From Paucisalibacillus algeriensis (GTDB lineage: Bacteria; Bacillota; Bacilli; Bacillales; Amphibacillaceae), in assembly GCF_000577245.1 (NCBI RefSeq), contig NZ_CBYO010000011.1, forward strand, positions 310,001 to 374,000: a DNA stretch of 64,000 bases, read 5' to 3'. Shown here piece after piece: positions 1 to 8,652 of the stretch; the first letter of the stretch is position 1, and every line of letters starts with the position of its first letter. A program made the position numbers and the translations under genes. The notes under the pieces are model-generated. The model saw only the letters and a list, made by a program, of their open reading frames with translations, had not been told where the DNA came from and searched no databases.

Positions 1-42
1 CGGGATATATTGGATATATCCCCCCTACTCGCTATACGATAG

Positions 43-240
43 TTATTTTTGATTTAACTTTTCTCTATTTTGAGTATCACTCTTATTTTTTTTAAATTGT
101 TCATACATATTTAATAAACGATCTAATTCTTGGCTAAGTGCTATGGATTCTAAACTAGTAATTCCTTGTTTCAATGCTACAGTACTCATTGTATTTCTCA
201 GTGTCTCTATCTCTTTTAGGAGCTTGTCAGTATCGTACAT
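43..240 (-). CDS. Spo0E-like sporulation regulatory phosphatase
   Basis: A 65-residue protein with the signature of the Spo0E family of small aspartyl phosphatases, SQELDRLLNMY at about residues 36-46, inside a helical-hairpin-like sequence. Family members dephosphorylate Spo0A~P in the cytoplasm and delay sporulation. The length matches the short members (YnzD/YisI type). AAAGGAGGT lies about 10 bases before the ATG, so the start is well supported. It faces away from the signal peptidase gene. The target is inferred from the family; nothing in the sequence shows which response regulator it acts on. Confidence 0.85.
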   Translation of the reverse strand: MYDTDKLLKEIETLRNTMSTVALKQGITSLESIALSQELDRLLNMYEQFKKNKSDTQNREKLNQK

Positions 241-433
241 AAATAAATTACAATACCTCCTTTACTATTTCTATTACTTTAGCATACGTCATAATTTTGA
301 ACAACTAGGATGACATTTTTTATTGTTTTTACCTTTCAAAATCATTTTTTACACTTAATTTCCCTTATTCTTGCTATAATAACTATATATAGAACACATC
401 AATGAACTTTTTACGAAGAAAGGAATGTCTTCT

Positions 434-958
434 TTGGCCGAAGCGAAACAAAAAAACGAATGGGTAGAATGGGGTAAGGCGATTGTTATTGCCATCATTC
501 TAGCATTTTTATTACGAACTTTTATATTCGCAACTTCCATTGTTGAGGGCGACAGTATGGACCCCACTCTTCAAGATGGAGAACGTGTTATATTTAATAA
601 ATTTGTATACATGATTGACGAACCTGAGAGAGGAGATATTGTGATTATCCATCGGCCAGAAAAAAATTACGTAAAACGTGTAATAGGCCTACCCGGTGAG
701 ACGATTGAGATAAGAAATCATAAACTCTATATAAATAACGAGCTTCATGATCAAACATTTTTAACTGAGGATGCAAAAAATCATACGGGCAGTTTTGGTC
801 CGATTACCATCCCAGAAGGAAGATACTTTGTCATGGGTGATAACCGGTCCATTAGTAAAGATTCTAGAAATGGCTTAGGCTTCATTATGGATGATGAAAT
901 TATAGGTAAGTCTGAATTTGTATTTTATCCATTTAGTGAAATAGCCAAAACGAGATAA
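434..958 (+). CDS. sipS: Type I signal peptidase
   Basis: Membrane-bound serine/lysine protease that removes signal peptides from Sec/Tat-exported proteins. One N-terminal membrane segment (about residues 15-35) is followed by box B GDSMDPTL with the nucleophilic Ser, the Lys general base in YVKRVIGLPGE, and box E MGDNRSISKDSR. About 174 residues is the size of Bacillus SipS/SipT-type enzymes. The ATG at 425 touches the ribosome site (GAAAGGA ends at 424), while the in-frame TTG at 434 stands nine bases from it, so I place the start at the TTG. Monocistronic, with a hairpin terminator behind it. Which Sip paralogue it is cannot be told. Confidence 0.93.
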   Translation: MAEAKQKNEWVEWGKAIVIAIILAFLLRTFIFATSIVEGDSMDPTLQDGERVIFNKFVYMIDEPERGDIVIIHRPEKNYVKRVIGLPGETIEIRNHKLYINNELHDQTFLTEDAKNHTGSFGPITIPEGRYFVMGDNRSISKDSRNGLGFIMDDEIIGKSEFVFYPFSEIAKTR

Positions 959-980
959 AAAGTAGGGCTAGTTATATATA

Positions 981-1020
981 AGGTTGTCTTTTGGATTTCC
1001 ATCCATAAAGACAACCTATT
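981..1020 (+). terminator. Rho-independent terminator after signal peptidase
   Basis: Perfect 11-bp stem AGGTTGTCTTT / AAAGACAACCT (981-991 and 1007-1017) followed by TATTTTAAT. It ends the sip transcript and may also serve the small gene arriving from the other strand. Confidence 0.8.
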
Positions 1021-1044
1021 TTAATACTTCTACTCTTGTTTTAC

Positions 1045-1131
1045 TTATTTCTCATTATCCCAAATTAGACTTCCTATGAAATAGATAAGGATGACAAAAC
1101 AAAGAATACCAAATACTGTTTCCATTCCCAT
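1045..1131 (-). CDS. Small single-pass membrane protein (28 aa)
   Basis: Short reading frame of 28 codons starting MGMETVFGIL and ending WDNEK. It has a single hydrophobic helix (about residues 5-23) and a charged C-terminus. AGGAGGTG lies seven bases before the ATG (1139-1146 on this strand), much better than chance for such a short frame. The shape recalls accessory subunits of membrane complexes (KdpF- or CydS-like), but no homology can be claimed and no partner genes lie next to it. Function unknown. Confidence 0.55.
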   Translation of the reverse strand: MGMETVFGILCFVILIYFIGSLIWDNEK

Positions 1132-1452
1132 GATGCGACACCTCCTAAACCTATTATATGTATAATTTCACTATTTTTAGAAAACTAGGTATTCATATGA
1201 CTTTGGGGAGAATACCATAGTCATGCAGGCAAGAAAGATTATAAACTTTCCTATCTGCGAAAAATACCATTGACCTTTTATATCATACCATATCTCACCC
1301 CTAAATAAAGAGAAATATGTTAAGATATAAGTAAAATTATTGACGAATAAGATCGAACAGATAAAAAGCGGAAGCACCAGTTAGACGGGTGCTACTTGAA
1401 GGATTAATCCTTTATATTTTCCTAAACATAATTAATGGAAGTTGGTGATTAT
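1132..1452. other. Intergenic region with no convincing gene
   Basis: Holds the ribosome site of the small minus-strand gene, then about 280 bases without a credible gene. Before the next gene there is a hairpin AGCACC/GGTGCT (1373-1378 and 1388-1393) and a 14-bp palindrome AAGGATTAATCCTT near 1400. TTGACG near 1340 could be a -35 for the downstream pair, but no good -10 follows at the right distance. Confidence 0.4.
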
Positions 1453-2613
1453 TTGTTACACTGTCCATATTGTGGTTCTATTGTTAAGGAGGAGGAAACT
1501 TTCTGTGTACTTTGTGGAGAGAAGCTTCCTAATGATATCCATTTACGTTCTGCAAAAAAGAAAAGATTTAATAAATATTGGTTTATTCCTCTTGTAACGT
1601 TATTTGTTGTTTTACTTGCAATTAACCTTTTTAATAGCTTCTTACAAAACCAGACCAGTCAGGCAAAGAAATACTATGAACTTGGTGAAAAAAGCTTGGA
1701 AAAGGAGGATTATCAATCTGCAAAGGACTATTTTTTAGAAGCAGTTGATGAGAAACCTAATTTTATTCAGGGTCAAGCCGCTCTAGAGTTCATCCAAAAA
1801 ACATTTGCTATAGATGAGATACTTAAAGAAGCAAATAAGGAGTTAGAAAATAGTAATTTTCAATCTGCACTCACCCTAATTAGTGATGCGGAATCTTCAT
1901 TAAAGAACTTTGATGGTGTTGCAGCAACTGCACTAGTAGACAAAATTGTTTCTCACCGTAATATCATAAAAATTGAACAGTTAAGAAGCTTGCTTGGTGA
2001 GAATCCATCGATTGATGAATTAAAAGTATTACTCTGGGAAGCTGATTCTATTAAAAATCCTGAAGCTATCCAAATAACAGAAAACATCCGTAATCAAATA
2101 ATTGATTTCACATATACCAAAGCAAGTGAACAACTCTCTAAAAAACAATTTAGTGATGCACAATTAATTGTGGAAGATGGAATTAAATATGCACCAAACT
2201 CAGAAAAACTACACAGTCTACAGACGACGATTGAAAAAGAAAAAGTATCATTTGAAATCACCCAACAACAGCGAATTCAACAAGCGATTGATACAGCTGC
2301 TGAAGAACGCGAAATGAATGAAACGGATGCAATTGAAGTGGATACTGTTAAGCTTGAAAATGATGACCAAGGTAATTTGGTTGTAAAAGGTGAGGTTAAG
2401 AGTATTGCTACCATTCCAATCAGCTCTATCTTAGTAGAGTATTCATTACTTACGAATGATACGGAATTTCTATCCAATGAGGTTTATGTATTCCCAGATA
2501 CTTTATATCCTAAGGAAAGTGGAAAATTTGAATTTACGCATTACGATATAGATCAAGACGTTCAAAATATTGATATTAAAGTCAAAAAGATTACCTGGTA
2601 TACCAATTATTAA
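1453..2613 (+). CDS. Zinc-ribbon, membrane-anchored TPR protein
   Basis: Function not recognised. The N-terminus is a zinc ribbon (CPYCG ... CVLCGEKL, about residues 4-26), then one membrane helix (about 42-63), then an extracytoplasmic helical region with a TPR-like repeat (YYELGEKSLEKEDYQSAKDYF), and a C-terminal beta-rich domain (about 300-386) resembling the FxLYD fold. The first ATG (1435) has no ribosome site. The TTG at 1453 gives the usual MLHCPYCG start of such proteins, so I prefer it, with moderate certainty. The serine protease gene follows after 21 bases with its own GGAG; the two are probably co-transcribed and may act together at the cell surface. Confidence 0.75.
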   Translation: MLHCPYCGSIVKEEETFCVLCGEKLPNDIHLRSAKKKRFNKYWFIPLVTLFVVLLAINLFNSFLQNQTSQAKKYYELGEKSLEKEDYQSAKDYFLEAVDEKPNFIQGQAALEFIQKTFAIDEILKEANKELENSNFQSALTLISDAESSLKNFDGVAATALVDKIVSHRNIIKIEQLRSLLGENPSIDELKVLLWEADSIKNPEAIQITENIRNQIIDFTYTKASEQLSKKQFSDAQLIVEDGIKYAPNSEKLHSLQTTIEKEKVSFEITQQQRIQQAIDTAAEEREMNETDAIEVDTVKLENDDQGNLVVKGEVKSIATIPISSILVEYSLLTNDTEFLSNEVYVFPDTLYPKESGKFEFTHYDIDQDVQNIDIKVKKITWYTNY

Positions 2614-2634
2614 GTAATCTGACGGAGTGAAGCT

Positions 2635-3777
2635 ATGATAAAAATGAAAAGAAAATTACCAATTGTTGTTTCCATCATCCTAATTATTCTTAGTATTGCA
2701 TATTCAATCTATCTATATTATGAATGGCAATCCACGAATTTAGTAGTTAACAACCCTATGATTAAAAAAATACAATCTGAAAATGATACGATAAACTTAA
2801 AATCAATTGTTCATGAAGCCGAAAAAAATGTTGTTCAAATTGAAGCGCAGAGTAATAATCAGTCTCTTACAGGATCAGGTTTTCTTTATAATGAAAAAGG
2901 CGATATTATAACCAATGCACACGTCATTCAAGATGCCGACACCATTTACGTTAGAACAGCTAATGCACGCGTTTACCCTGCCGCTGTAATAGGGATTGGT
3001 GATAACACTGATATTGCGGTCCTTCGCGTACCACAGCTTGCTGGTGAAACCGGATTAGCAATCGACTCGGATACATTAGCAGAAATTGGTGACGAGGTAA
3101 TTGCCTTAGGAAGTCCACATGGTTTTCAAAATACAGTTACCCTCGGTATAATCTCAGGAACTGAACGTAATTTTACTGTAGACGGGTATGATTATAATAA
3201 TGCATATCAAATCTCTGCTCTCATAACACATGGTAATAGTGGTGGCCCACTAATAAATCGTACTACCGGTGAAGTCATTGGTATTAACTCAGTAGGAACA
3301 GAGGATGGTACAATAGGATTCAGTATTCCCATCATCGATGTGATTACGGAGATTGAAAATTGGTCAAATGAGGCACAAAATAGTCAACTAACATTTACAA
3401 ACACAGAAGATTTATTGAATACAATTGACACTACACAATTTAAACAAGATGCTGAATATGTAATGGAATATTTCTTAGATAGCATCATTATCCGAGATTA
3501 CGTTGCTGCATACTCATTATTAGGGGATTCTATTCAAACACAAACCTCATACCCCTCCTTCCGTGAAGGGTATATTCAGATTGTAGATGTTGAATATAAC
3601 CATCAAACGACTACTATTGTTGACAACAACCATGCATCTATAAAGGTAGATGTTACGTTAATTAAAAATCAACCGAATGAAGAAGAACAAATAAATGAAA
3701 ACATAACGTATGAATTCATGGTTGGCTTTGAAAACGATCAACTAAAGATTATTAGTATTGAATATAAAAAGGAATAA
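2635..3777 (+). CDS. Membrane-anchored trypsin-like serine protease (HtrA-like, no PDZ)
   Basis: A 380-residue S1-family protease with an N-terminal anchor (about residues 8-28). The catalytic triad is visible: His in NAHVIQD, Asp in NTDIAVLR, Ser in HGNSGGPL. HtrA/DegP proteases have a PDZ domain after the protease; here residues about 250-380 form a different alpha/beta domain (a possible NTF2- or TcaA-like fold, inferred from appearance only). It likely works outside the membrane in protein quality control or processing of the zinc-ribbon partner encoded 21 bases upstream. Followed at once by a long REP-like hairpin. Confidence 0.85.
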   Translation: MIKMKRKLPIVVSIILIILSIAYSIYLYYEWQSTNLVVNNPMIKKIQSENDTINLKSIVHEAEKNVVQIEAQSNNQSLTGSGFLYNEKGDIITNAHVIQDADTIYVRTANARVYPAAVIGIGDNTDIAVLRVPQLAGETGLAIDSDTLAEIGDEVIALGSPHGFQNTVTLGIISGTERNFTVDGYDYNNAYQISALITHGNSGGPLINRTTGEVIGINSVGTEDGTIGFSIPIIDVITEIENWSNEAQNSQLTFTNTEDLLNTIDTTQFKQDAEYVMEYFLDSIIIRDYVAAYSLLGDSIQTQTSYPSFREGYIQIVDVEYNHQTTTIVDNNHASIKVDVTLIKNQPNEEEQINENITYEFMVGFENDQLKIISIEYKKE

Positions 3778-3786
3778 ACTCAGCAC

Positions 3787-3853
3787 AGGGGACAGACCCC
3801 CAACATGGCAATTAGCTTATAGCTCAAATTACCATGTTGGGGGTCTGTCCCCT
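3787..3853. repeat. REP-like long inverted repeat (GGGGACAGACCCC type)
   Basis: Perfect 22-bp arms at 3787-3808 and 3832-3853, beginning AGGGGACAGACCCCC, with a 23-base loop. The GGGGACAGACCCC core recurs as an intergenic palindrome in many Bacillaceae genomes, often linked to REP-associated tyrosine transposases; that link is from general knowledge. Lying between convergent genes, it can act as a bidirectional terminator. Confidence 0.75.
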
Positions 3854-3868
3854 TTAGATCTATCTACC

Positions 3869-5818
3869 CTATGCCAAGAAATTAGTCAGCAGCTTAGCTG
3901 GCAATGGTTTACTAAAATAGTACCCTTGCATCTCATCACATCTTTCATTAGCTAGAAAGTTTAACTGTTCCGCAGTCTCAACGCCTTCCGCAATAACTTT
4001 CATATTTAAAGAGTGTGACATGTGAATAATTGATCTTACAATCGCTTGATTTTCCTTTTGGCTTTCATTTAGAAACATTTTATCAATCTTCAACTTTGTA
4101 ATCGGAAAGACACTTAGATACTTAAATGAAGAGTATCCAGTTCCAAAATCATCAATTGAAACTAGCACACCTAATTCACGTAACTGATGTAAAGTCTCTA
4201 AAATCTCTTCCTCATTTGACATTGCCATGCTTTCTGTTATCTCAAGCTCAAGATAATTCGGATGTAGATCGGTCTCGTCAAGTACTTGCTTTACCTTCTC
4301 TACTAAATTGGGCTGATAAAACTGTTTTGCAGATAAATTAACACTTACTGTCAATGGCTTAAGGCCTTTATCCTGCCATTCTTTATTCTGTCTGCAGGCT
4401 TCTGACAACACCCAGTCACCTATATCAATTATAAGCCCTGTTTTTTCTGCCAATGGAATGAACACTGTAGGACTAATCTCTCCTTTATCAGGATGATTCC
4501 AACGTAATAAAGCTTCTAGTCCAACAACCTCATCTTTTATTAAATTCTTTTGTGGTTGATAATGAAGCTCAAATTGGTTTTCTCTAAGCGCTTTTCTAAG
4601 CTCTGCTTCCATCGTTAACATTGACTTAAAGTTTTCTGAAATGGATGATTCAAATAAATTATAATAATTTCTATGTTTTCCTTTAATTACGTACATCGCA
4701 GAGTCTGCATGTTTAATAAGATCTGAATTTGTTTTACCATGATTAGGATATAAGCTTATCCCAATACTTAGTGTAGTATATATTTCATATTCACGAATCT
4801 TGATTGGTATTTCAAATTCAGCAATTATTTCTTTCGCTAGCCTTTTAGAATCTTCCTTTGTAGTATTACGTTGTAAAATTAAGAATTCATCCCCACTCAT
4901 TCTAGCAATAAAGGTGTCCATTTGTTGGAACGTTTTTAAACGCCCAGCGCATGCACGTAGTAACTCATCCCCAAAAGAATATCCTAATGTATCATTTATT
5001 TCTTTAAAATAGTCTATATCCAAGAAAAAAACAGCAAGTTGTTCATTAGATTCTTTCGCTTGATAAATCGCTTCTTTTAAAACCTTATTAAAAAAATTTC
5101 GGTTTGGCAAGTCCGTCAAATCATCATAATAAGCCATATACTCGATTTTATTCTCTGTTTCAATTCGTTCGGTAACATCTTTTACACTTGCAGCCCTAAT
5201 AATCTTACCATATTTGTAATATGGATATTCAAACATCTCAATATAAAAAAGGGTCCCATCCTTTCGAACACCTTTAAGTTCAAGTACACCATTAAATGCA
5301 AGATGTTCAAAATCAGCCAATTTTTTATAGCTTTTAGGATCAATTAATTGCTCCATTGATTTTCCTTTTAATTCTTCCTTGGAGTAGCCAAACATCGTAG
5401 CAAATGTTTCATCACAATCGATTATGTCTGTTTTACCGTATAGAATAATTCCCTCAACTGAACTATTCGAAATTTGATTAATAAACCGTTTAATTTCATC
5501 CGCTCTATTCCGAATAGAAAGCTCATTTATGATTAAACAATACAAGTCTTCTTTCACTACTAGCGATTTAACTTCTAATAACTTTCCTTTTTCTTTCTTA
5601 ATTTCCATCAACAGATGGGAAGTTGGAGATTCCAATAATAAGTGAAAATCTAAGTAATCAACGATCGAATTGTCCTCTGAATAATCGAGATTTAATATAG
5701 AAAGGGCTTTATCACTTCCCTCAAGAATGGTTCCACCTTTGTCAACAAACAATATAGCTTCGTTTAAGAAAGATAATAACTGATTATTCATTGGTAACAG
5801 TAAGTGTTCTTGATTCAT
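3869..5818 (-). CDS. PAS-GGDEF-EAL protein (cyclic-di-GMP turnover)
   Basis: A 649-residue cytoplasmic sensor. Domains in order: a PAS-like N-terminus (about 1-105), a second PAS (about 110-230, with GYSKEELKGKS), GGDEF (about 232-400) and EAL (about 405-649). The GGDEF active-site loop reads SGDEF, so cyclase activity is uncertain. The EAL domain keeps EALLRW, NLSAKQF, ELEITES, DDFGTGYSS and EGVET, so c-di-GMP phosphodiesterase activity is expected. A longer frame exists upstream, but GAGGAG eight bases before the ATG at 5818 fixes the start. The potassium channel gene ends 28 bases upstream on the same strand, so the two may share a transcript. No membrane segments seen. Confidence 0.9.
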   Translation of the reverse strand: MNQEHLLLPMNNQLLSFLNEAILFVDKGGTILEGSDKALSILNLDYSEDNSIVDYLDFHLLLESPTSHLLMEIKKEKGKLLEVKSLVVKEDLYCLIINELSIRNRADEIKRFINQISNSSVEGIILYGKTDIIDCDETFATMFGYSKEELKGKSMEQLIDPKSYKKLADFEHLAFNGVLELKGVRKDGTLFYIEMFEYPYYKYGKIIRAASVKDVTERIETENKIEYMAYYDDLTDLPNRNFFNKVLKEAIYQAKESNEQLAVFFLDIDYFKEINDTLGYSFGDELLRACAGRLKTFQQMDTFIARMSGDEFLILQRNTTKEDSKRLAKEIIAEFEIPIKIREYEIYTTLSIGISLYPNHGKTNSDLIKHADSAMYVIKGKHRNYYNLFESSISENFKSMLTMEAELRKALRENQFELHYQPQKNLIKDEVVGLEALLRWNHPDKGEISPTVFIPLAEKTGLIIDIGDWVLSEACRQNKEWQDKGLKPLTVSVNLSAKQFYQPNLVEKVKQVLDETDLHPNYLELEITESMAMSNEEEILETLHQLRELGVLVSIDDFGTGYSSFKYLSVFPITKLKIDKMFLNESQKENQAIVRSIIHMSHSLNMKVIAEGVETAEQLNFLANERCDEMQGYYFSKPLPAKLLTNFLA

Positions 5819-5846
5819 AAAGGATTCTCCTCGCTTGTTATCTATT

Positions 5847-7211
5847 TTATCCAATACTAATACGTTCTTTTGGATAGTGATAATCCCCTGTTCTCTTTGT
5901 TTTCTTGAACATAAATAGGAATGTAATGATTCCTACTCTACCGATAAACATTAATATCATGAGAATTATTTTTGTGAAAGTTGATAACTCAGCTGTAATA
6001 CCTAAGGACAGTCCAACGGTTCCAAATGCTGACGTAACCTCAAACATTATTTCAGTGATGGAAAATGGTTCATAGGTAGTAATAAACAGGACTGAAACAA
6101 ACACCATTAACATAGCCATCAATGTAACTGTTACGGCCTTCATAAGATCTTCTTCATGAACTTCCCTTCGGAAAATTCGTATACTACTACCACCACGTGC
6201 GTATGTAATTATAAAAATAACCGCTAAAGCAAATGTAGTTGTTCTGATTCCTCCCCCTGCACTACTAGGTGATGCACCAATAAACATCAAGAAAGACATC
6301 CACAAATGATTGGACTCCGTCAACAAACTTACATCCATTGTAGAGAGCCCACCACTCCTAGTGGTCACAGATTGAAAAAGTGAATAGAATACACTTTCAT
6401 GCCAGCTCTTCCCTACAAAGAAATTACGCATATCTAATAAGTAAATAACAATACTTCCAACAACAATTAAGATTCCAAAGGTCAAAGTCGTTACCTTAGT
6501 GAATAAACTAAAATGCATGGACCTTTGACTATTCCTCTTTGAAAATAAAAAGCTTTTAATTTCAATTAATACCGGAAAACCTATGGCTCCAAAAATAATC
6601 AACAACATATTTATAAACTGAATAAAATAGTCATCTTTATATGGAATAAGTGAATTCCCGGTTATATCAAAACCTCCATTTGTAACAGCGCTAATTGTAC
6701 CAAAAAAACCATGAAAAAACGCCTCAGAAGGTGCCTGATAATACTTTAGAAAATATGTACCCAAGATGATAAATGCAATAAATTCTACCGTTAATAAAAC
6801 AATGAAAATCTGCTTAATCAAACGTACCATGCCTTCAAAATTCGTTTGATTTTGATCTGTCATAATTAATTGCCGTTCCTTTAGCCCAATCTTTTTACCG
6901 ATTAACAGCCAAATAAACGTACCAATTGCCATAACACCAACTGCGCCAAGCTGAAGAATAAATGCAAGAATAAAAATCCCTGTAGTACTCAATGTTTCTG
7001 AAATGGTTATGGTGCTTAGCCCAGTCACACTTAATGCACTAACGGCAGTAAAGACTATATCTATAAATGCTACCTCTACCCCATCCTGATACGCAACAGG
7101 TAAACTTAATAATGCCGTTGAAAAAATAGCAGCTAATAAATAAAAAAATAAAATAATTCTAACTGGCGATAATTTGTTTATCCAGCGTAAAAATGACTTT
7201 GGTAAGATCAT
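5847..7211 (-). CDS. Ktr-type potassium uptake protein, membrane subunit
   Basis: A 454-residue polytopic membrane protein of the Trk/Ktr/HKT family. The four pore loops are recognisable: SALSVTGLST, SAVTNGGFDITG, SVTTRSGGLSTMD and SAFGTVGLS. The C-terminus GRVGIITF is typical of KtrB/KtrD. It forms the K+ (Na+-dependent) translocating dimer and needs a cytosolic RCK subunit (KtrA/KtrC), which is not encoded nearby; this is the arrangement of B. subtilis ktrD. An extended -10 promoter and an inverted repeat lie just upstream. K+ uptake fits the osmoadaptive gene content of the window. Confidence 0.93.
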   Translation of the reverse strand: MILPKSFLRWINKLSPVRIILFFYLLAAIFSTALLSLPVAYQDGVEVAFIDIVFTAVSALSVTGLSTITISETLSTTGIFILAFILQLGAVGVMAIGTFIWLLIGKKIGLKERQLIMTDQNQTNFEGMVRLIKQIFIVLLTVEFIAFIILGTYFLKYYQAPSEAFFHGFFGTISAVTNGGFDITGNSLIPYKDDYFIQFINMLLIIFGAIGFPVLIEIKSFLFSKRNSQRSMHFSLFTKVTTLTFGILIVVGSIVIYLLDMRNFFVGKSWHESVFYSLFQSVTTRSGGLSTMDVSLLTESNHLWMSFLMFIGASPSSAGGGIRTTTFALAVIFIITYARGGSSIRIFRREVHEEDLMKAVTVTLMAMLMVFVSVLFITTYEPFSITEIMFEVTSAFGTVGLSLGITAELSTFTKIILMILMFIGRVGIITFLFMFKKTKRTGDYHYPKERISIG

Positions 7212-7231
7212 GAGTATTCATACTCCTTGAT

Positions 7232-7272
7232 ATTTCCTGTATTTTCAGGAAATCTCCTATTTTATTATAGCA
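7232..7272 (-). promoter_or_regulatory. Extended -10 promoter and inverted repeat before ktr gene
   Basis: On the minus strand TGCTATAAT (7264-7272) is an extended -10 element. Downstream, in the expected first 25 transcribed bases, is ATTTCCTG-N6-CAGGAAAT (arms 7232-7239 and 7246-7253), which could be an operator or a 5'-end hairpin. No good -35 is seen. Confidence 0.45.
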
Positions 7273-7456
7273 TGTTTCTTTTTTATTTCCTCTACTATCG
7301 ACAAATTGTCTAATACTCATTAAACAACCACACATAGGAAGTCGTGATTTTGTCGACCAACCACTAATTCTAGGTTAAACTTAAGTATAATATTCAAAGA
7401 TTATAAATCAAAATAATGGATTTGGAAAGACTTGTAGAGAAATTTGGAGGATAAAA

Positions 7457-8560
7457 ATGGAACTAACATCTAAATTAGGCCAGAAGATCATCAACGAGAC
7501 TAAAAAACTAATTAATGAAGATATCATAATCCTAAATGAGAGAGCTATTATTATCGCCAGTACGGATTCTTCCCGAATAGGAGACTTTCATGAAGGAGCT
7601 TTTCTCACTATTCAAAACAACTCCACTACAATCTTATCGGAAAAACATGTCCAAAAGTTGGAGGGAATCCGCCCTGGTGTGAATTTACCTATCACAATTA
7701 AAAACAATGTAATAGGTGTTATCGGAATTACTGGTGACCCAGATAAAATTATCCCATTTGCTTCGGTAATGAAAAAAATGACCGAACTATTGATTCGTGA
7801 AAATATCTATGTACAGGAAACAGAATGGCATGCTAGAGCTGTAGAGGCATATTTCTTTGATTGGATTCAAATGGAAGAACTGACCAAGGAATTTATTAAT
7901 AGAGGTAATATACTCGGAGTGGATATACCTCCCCCCTTTAGATGCACGATTATTGACATTAAACAAGAGTTACCCAACAACCAGATAAAGGAAATTCTAA
8001 GCCTTCTTCGTTTAAAAATTGAATGTATTGCCATTCGCTGGGGGAATAATCGCATATTACTTTTAACGGAAGAAAAGCACTATGAATTACACCAGTTAAA
8101 ATCGCAATTACACTCCTTGCAAAGCTATGTGTCTGCTACGTTAGGCATCAAGATATTATCTATTGGGATTGGAACTAGATCAGATTCATTTTTCCTAAAG
8201 GAATCCTACCAAAGAGCAATTAAAGCACAATCAATTGGTAAACAAGGCGCTATTACTGCCTATGATGATTTATTATTAGAAATTTGTTTTGATGAAATTG
8301 GTATAGAAGTCAAAGAGGTTTTTGTTAATAGAGTATTTTCTAGCTTATTAAATGAGGAACCTCTATTTCAGACCTTGAAAGTACTCTTAAGAAATAATAT
8401 GAATCTAAAACATACAGCCAAAGAACTCCACATTCATATAAATACGTTACATTACCGATTAAGTCGTATCGAACAATTAACAGGATATAACCCTAAAAAC
8501 ACATATTCTATTACCCTTTTTTATATGGGACTACACTTTTTGGATAAAAATCTAAAATAA
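7457..8560 (+). CDS. ysfB: CdaR-family transcriptional regulator (YsfB-like)
   Basis: A 367-residue regulator of the sugar-diacid (CdaR/SdaR) family. The N-terminal sensor domain (about 1-135; KLGQKIINETKKLI, with SSRIGDFHEGA) is followed by a middle GGDEF-like domain and a C-terminal PucR-type helix-turn-helix (NMNLKHTAKELHIHINTL, about 315-350). In B. subtilis the equivalent gene ysfB precedes ysfC-ysfD (glcD-glcF), exactly the order here, so it most likely activates glycolate oxidation in response to a hydroxyacid; the inducer is inferred. GGAGG lies before the ATG. The gap to glcD is 92 bases. Confidence 0.85.
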   Translation: MELTSKLGQKIINETKKLINEDIIILNERAIIIASTDSSRIGDFHEGAFLTIQNNSTTILSEKHVQKLEGIRPGVNLPITIKNNVIGVIGITGDPDKIIPFASVMKKMTELLIRENIYVQETEWHARAVEAYFFDWIQMEELTKEFINRGNILGVDIPPPFRCTIIDIKQELPNNQIKEILSLLRLKIECIAIRWGNNRILLLTEEKHYELHQLKSQLHSLQSYVSATLGIKILSIGIGTRSDSFFLKESYQRAIKAQSIGKQGAITAYDDLLLEICFDEIGIEVKEVFVNRVFSSLLNEEPLFQTLKVLLRNNMNLKHTAKELHIHINTLHYRLSRIEQLTGYNPKNTYSITLFYMGLHFLDKNLK

Positions 8561-8652
8561 GAGGTAAATTCATTGAATTTTTTGTATGAAAATCTATATG
8601 CGAATTTCATTTTCTTTTATAGAATGAAAGTAAAAATTAGGAGAATGCCTAT

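Noticed and set aside
1177-1377. 66-codon hydrophobic frame on the minus strand
   Set aside because: Starts with GTG, no ribosome site, low-complexity AT-rich hydrophobic sequence as expected by chance in AT-rich DNA.
7212-7456. c-di-AMP (ydaO) riboswitch before the potassium channel gene
   Set aside because: The leader between the likely start site and the gene is only about 45 bases and has none of the conserved aptamer sequence.
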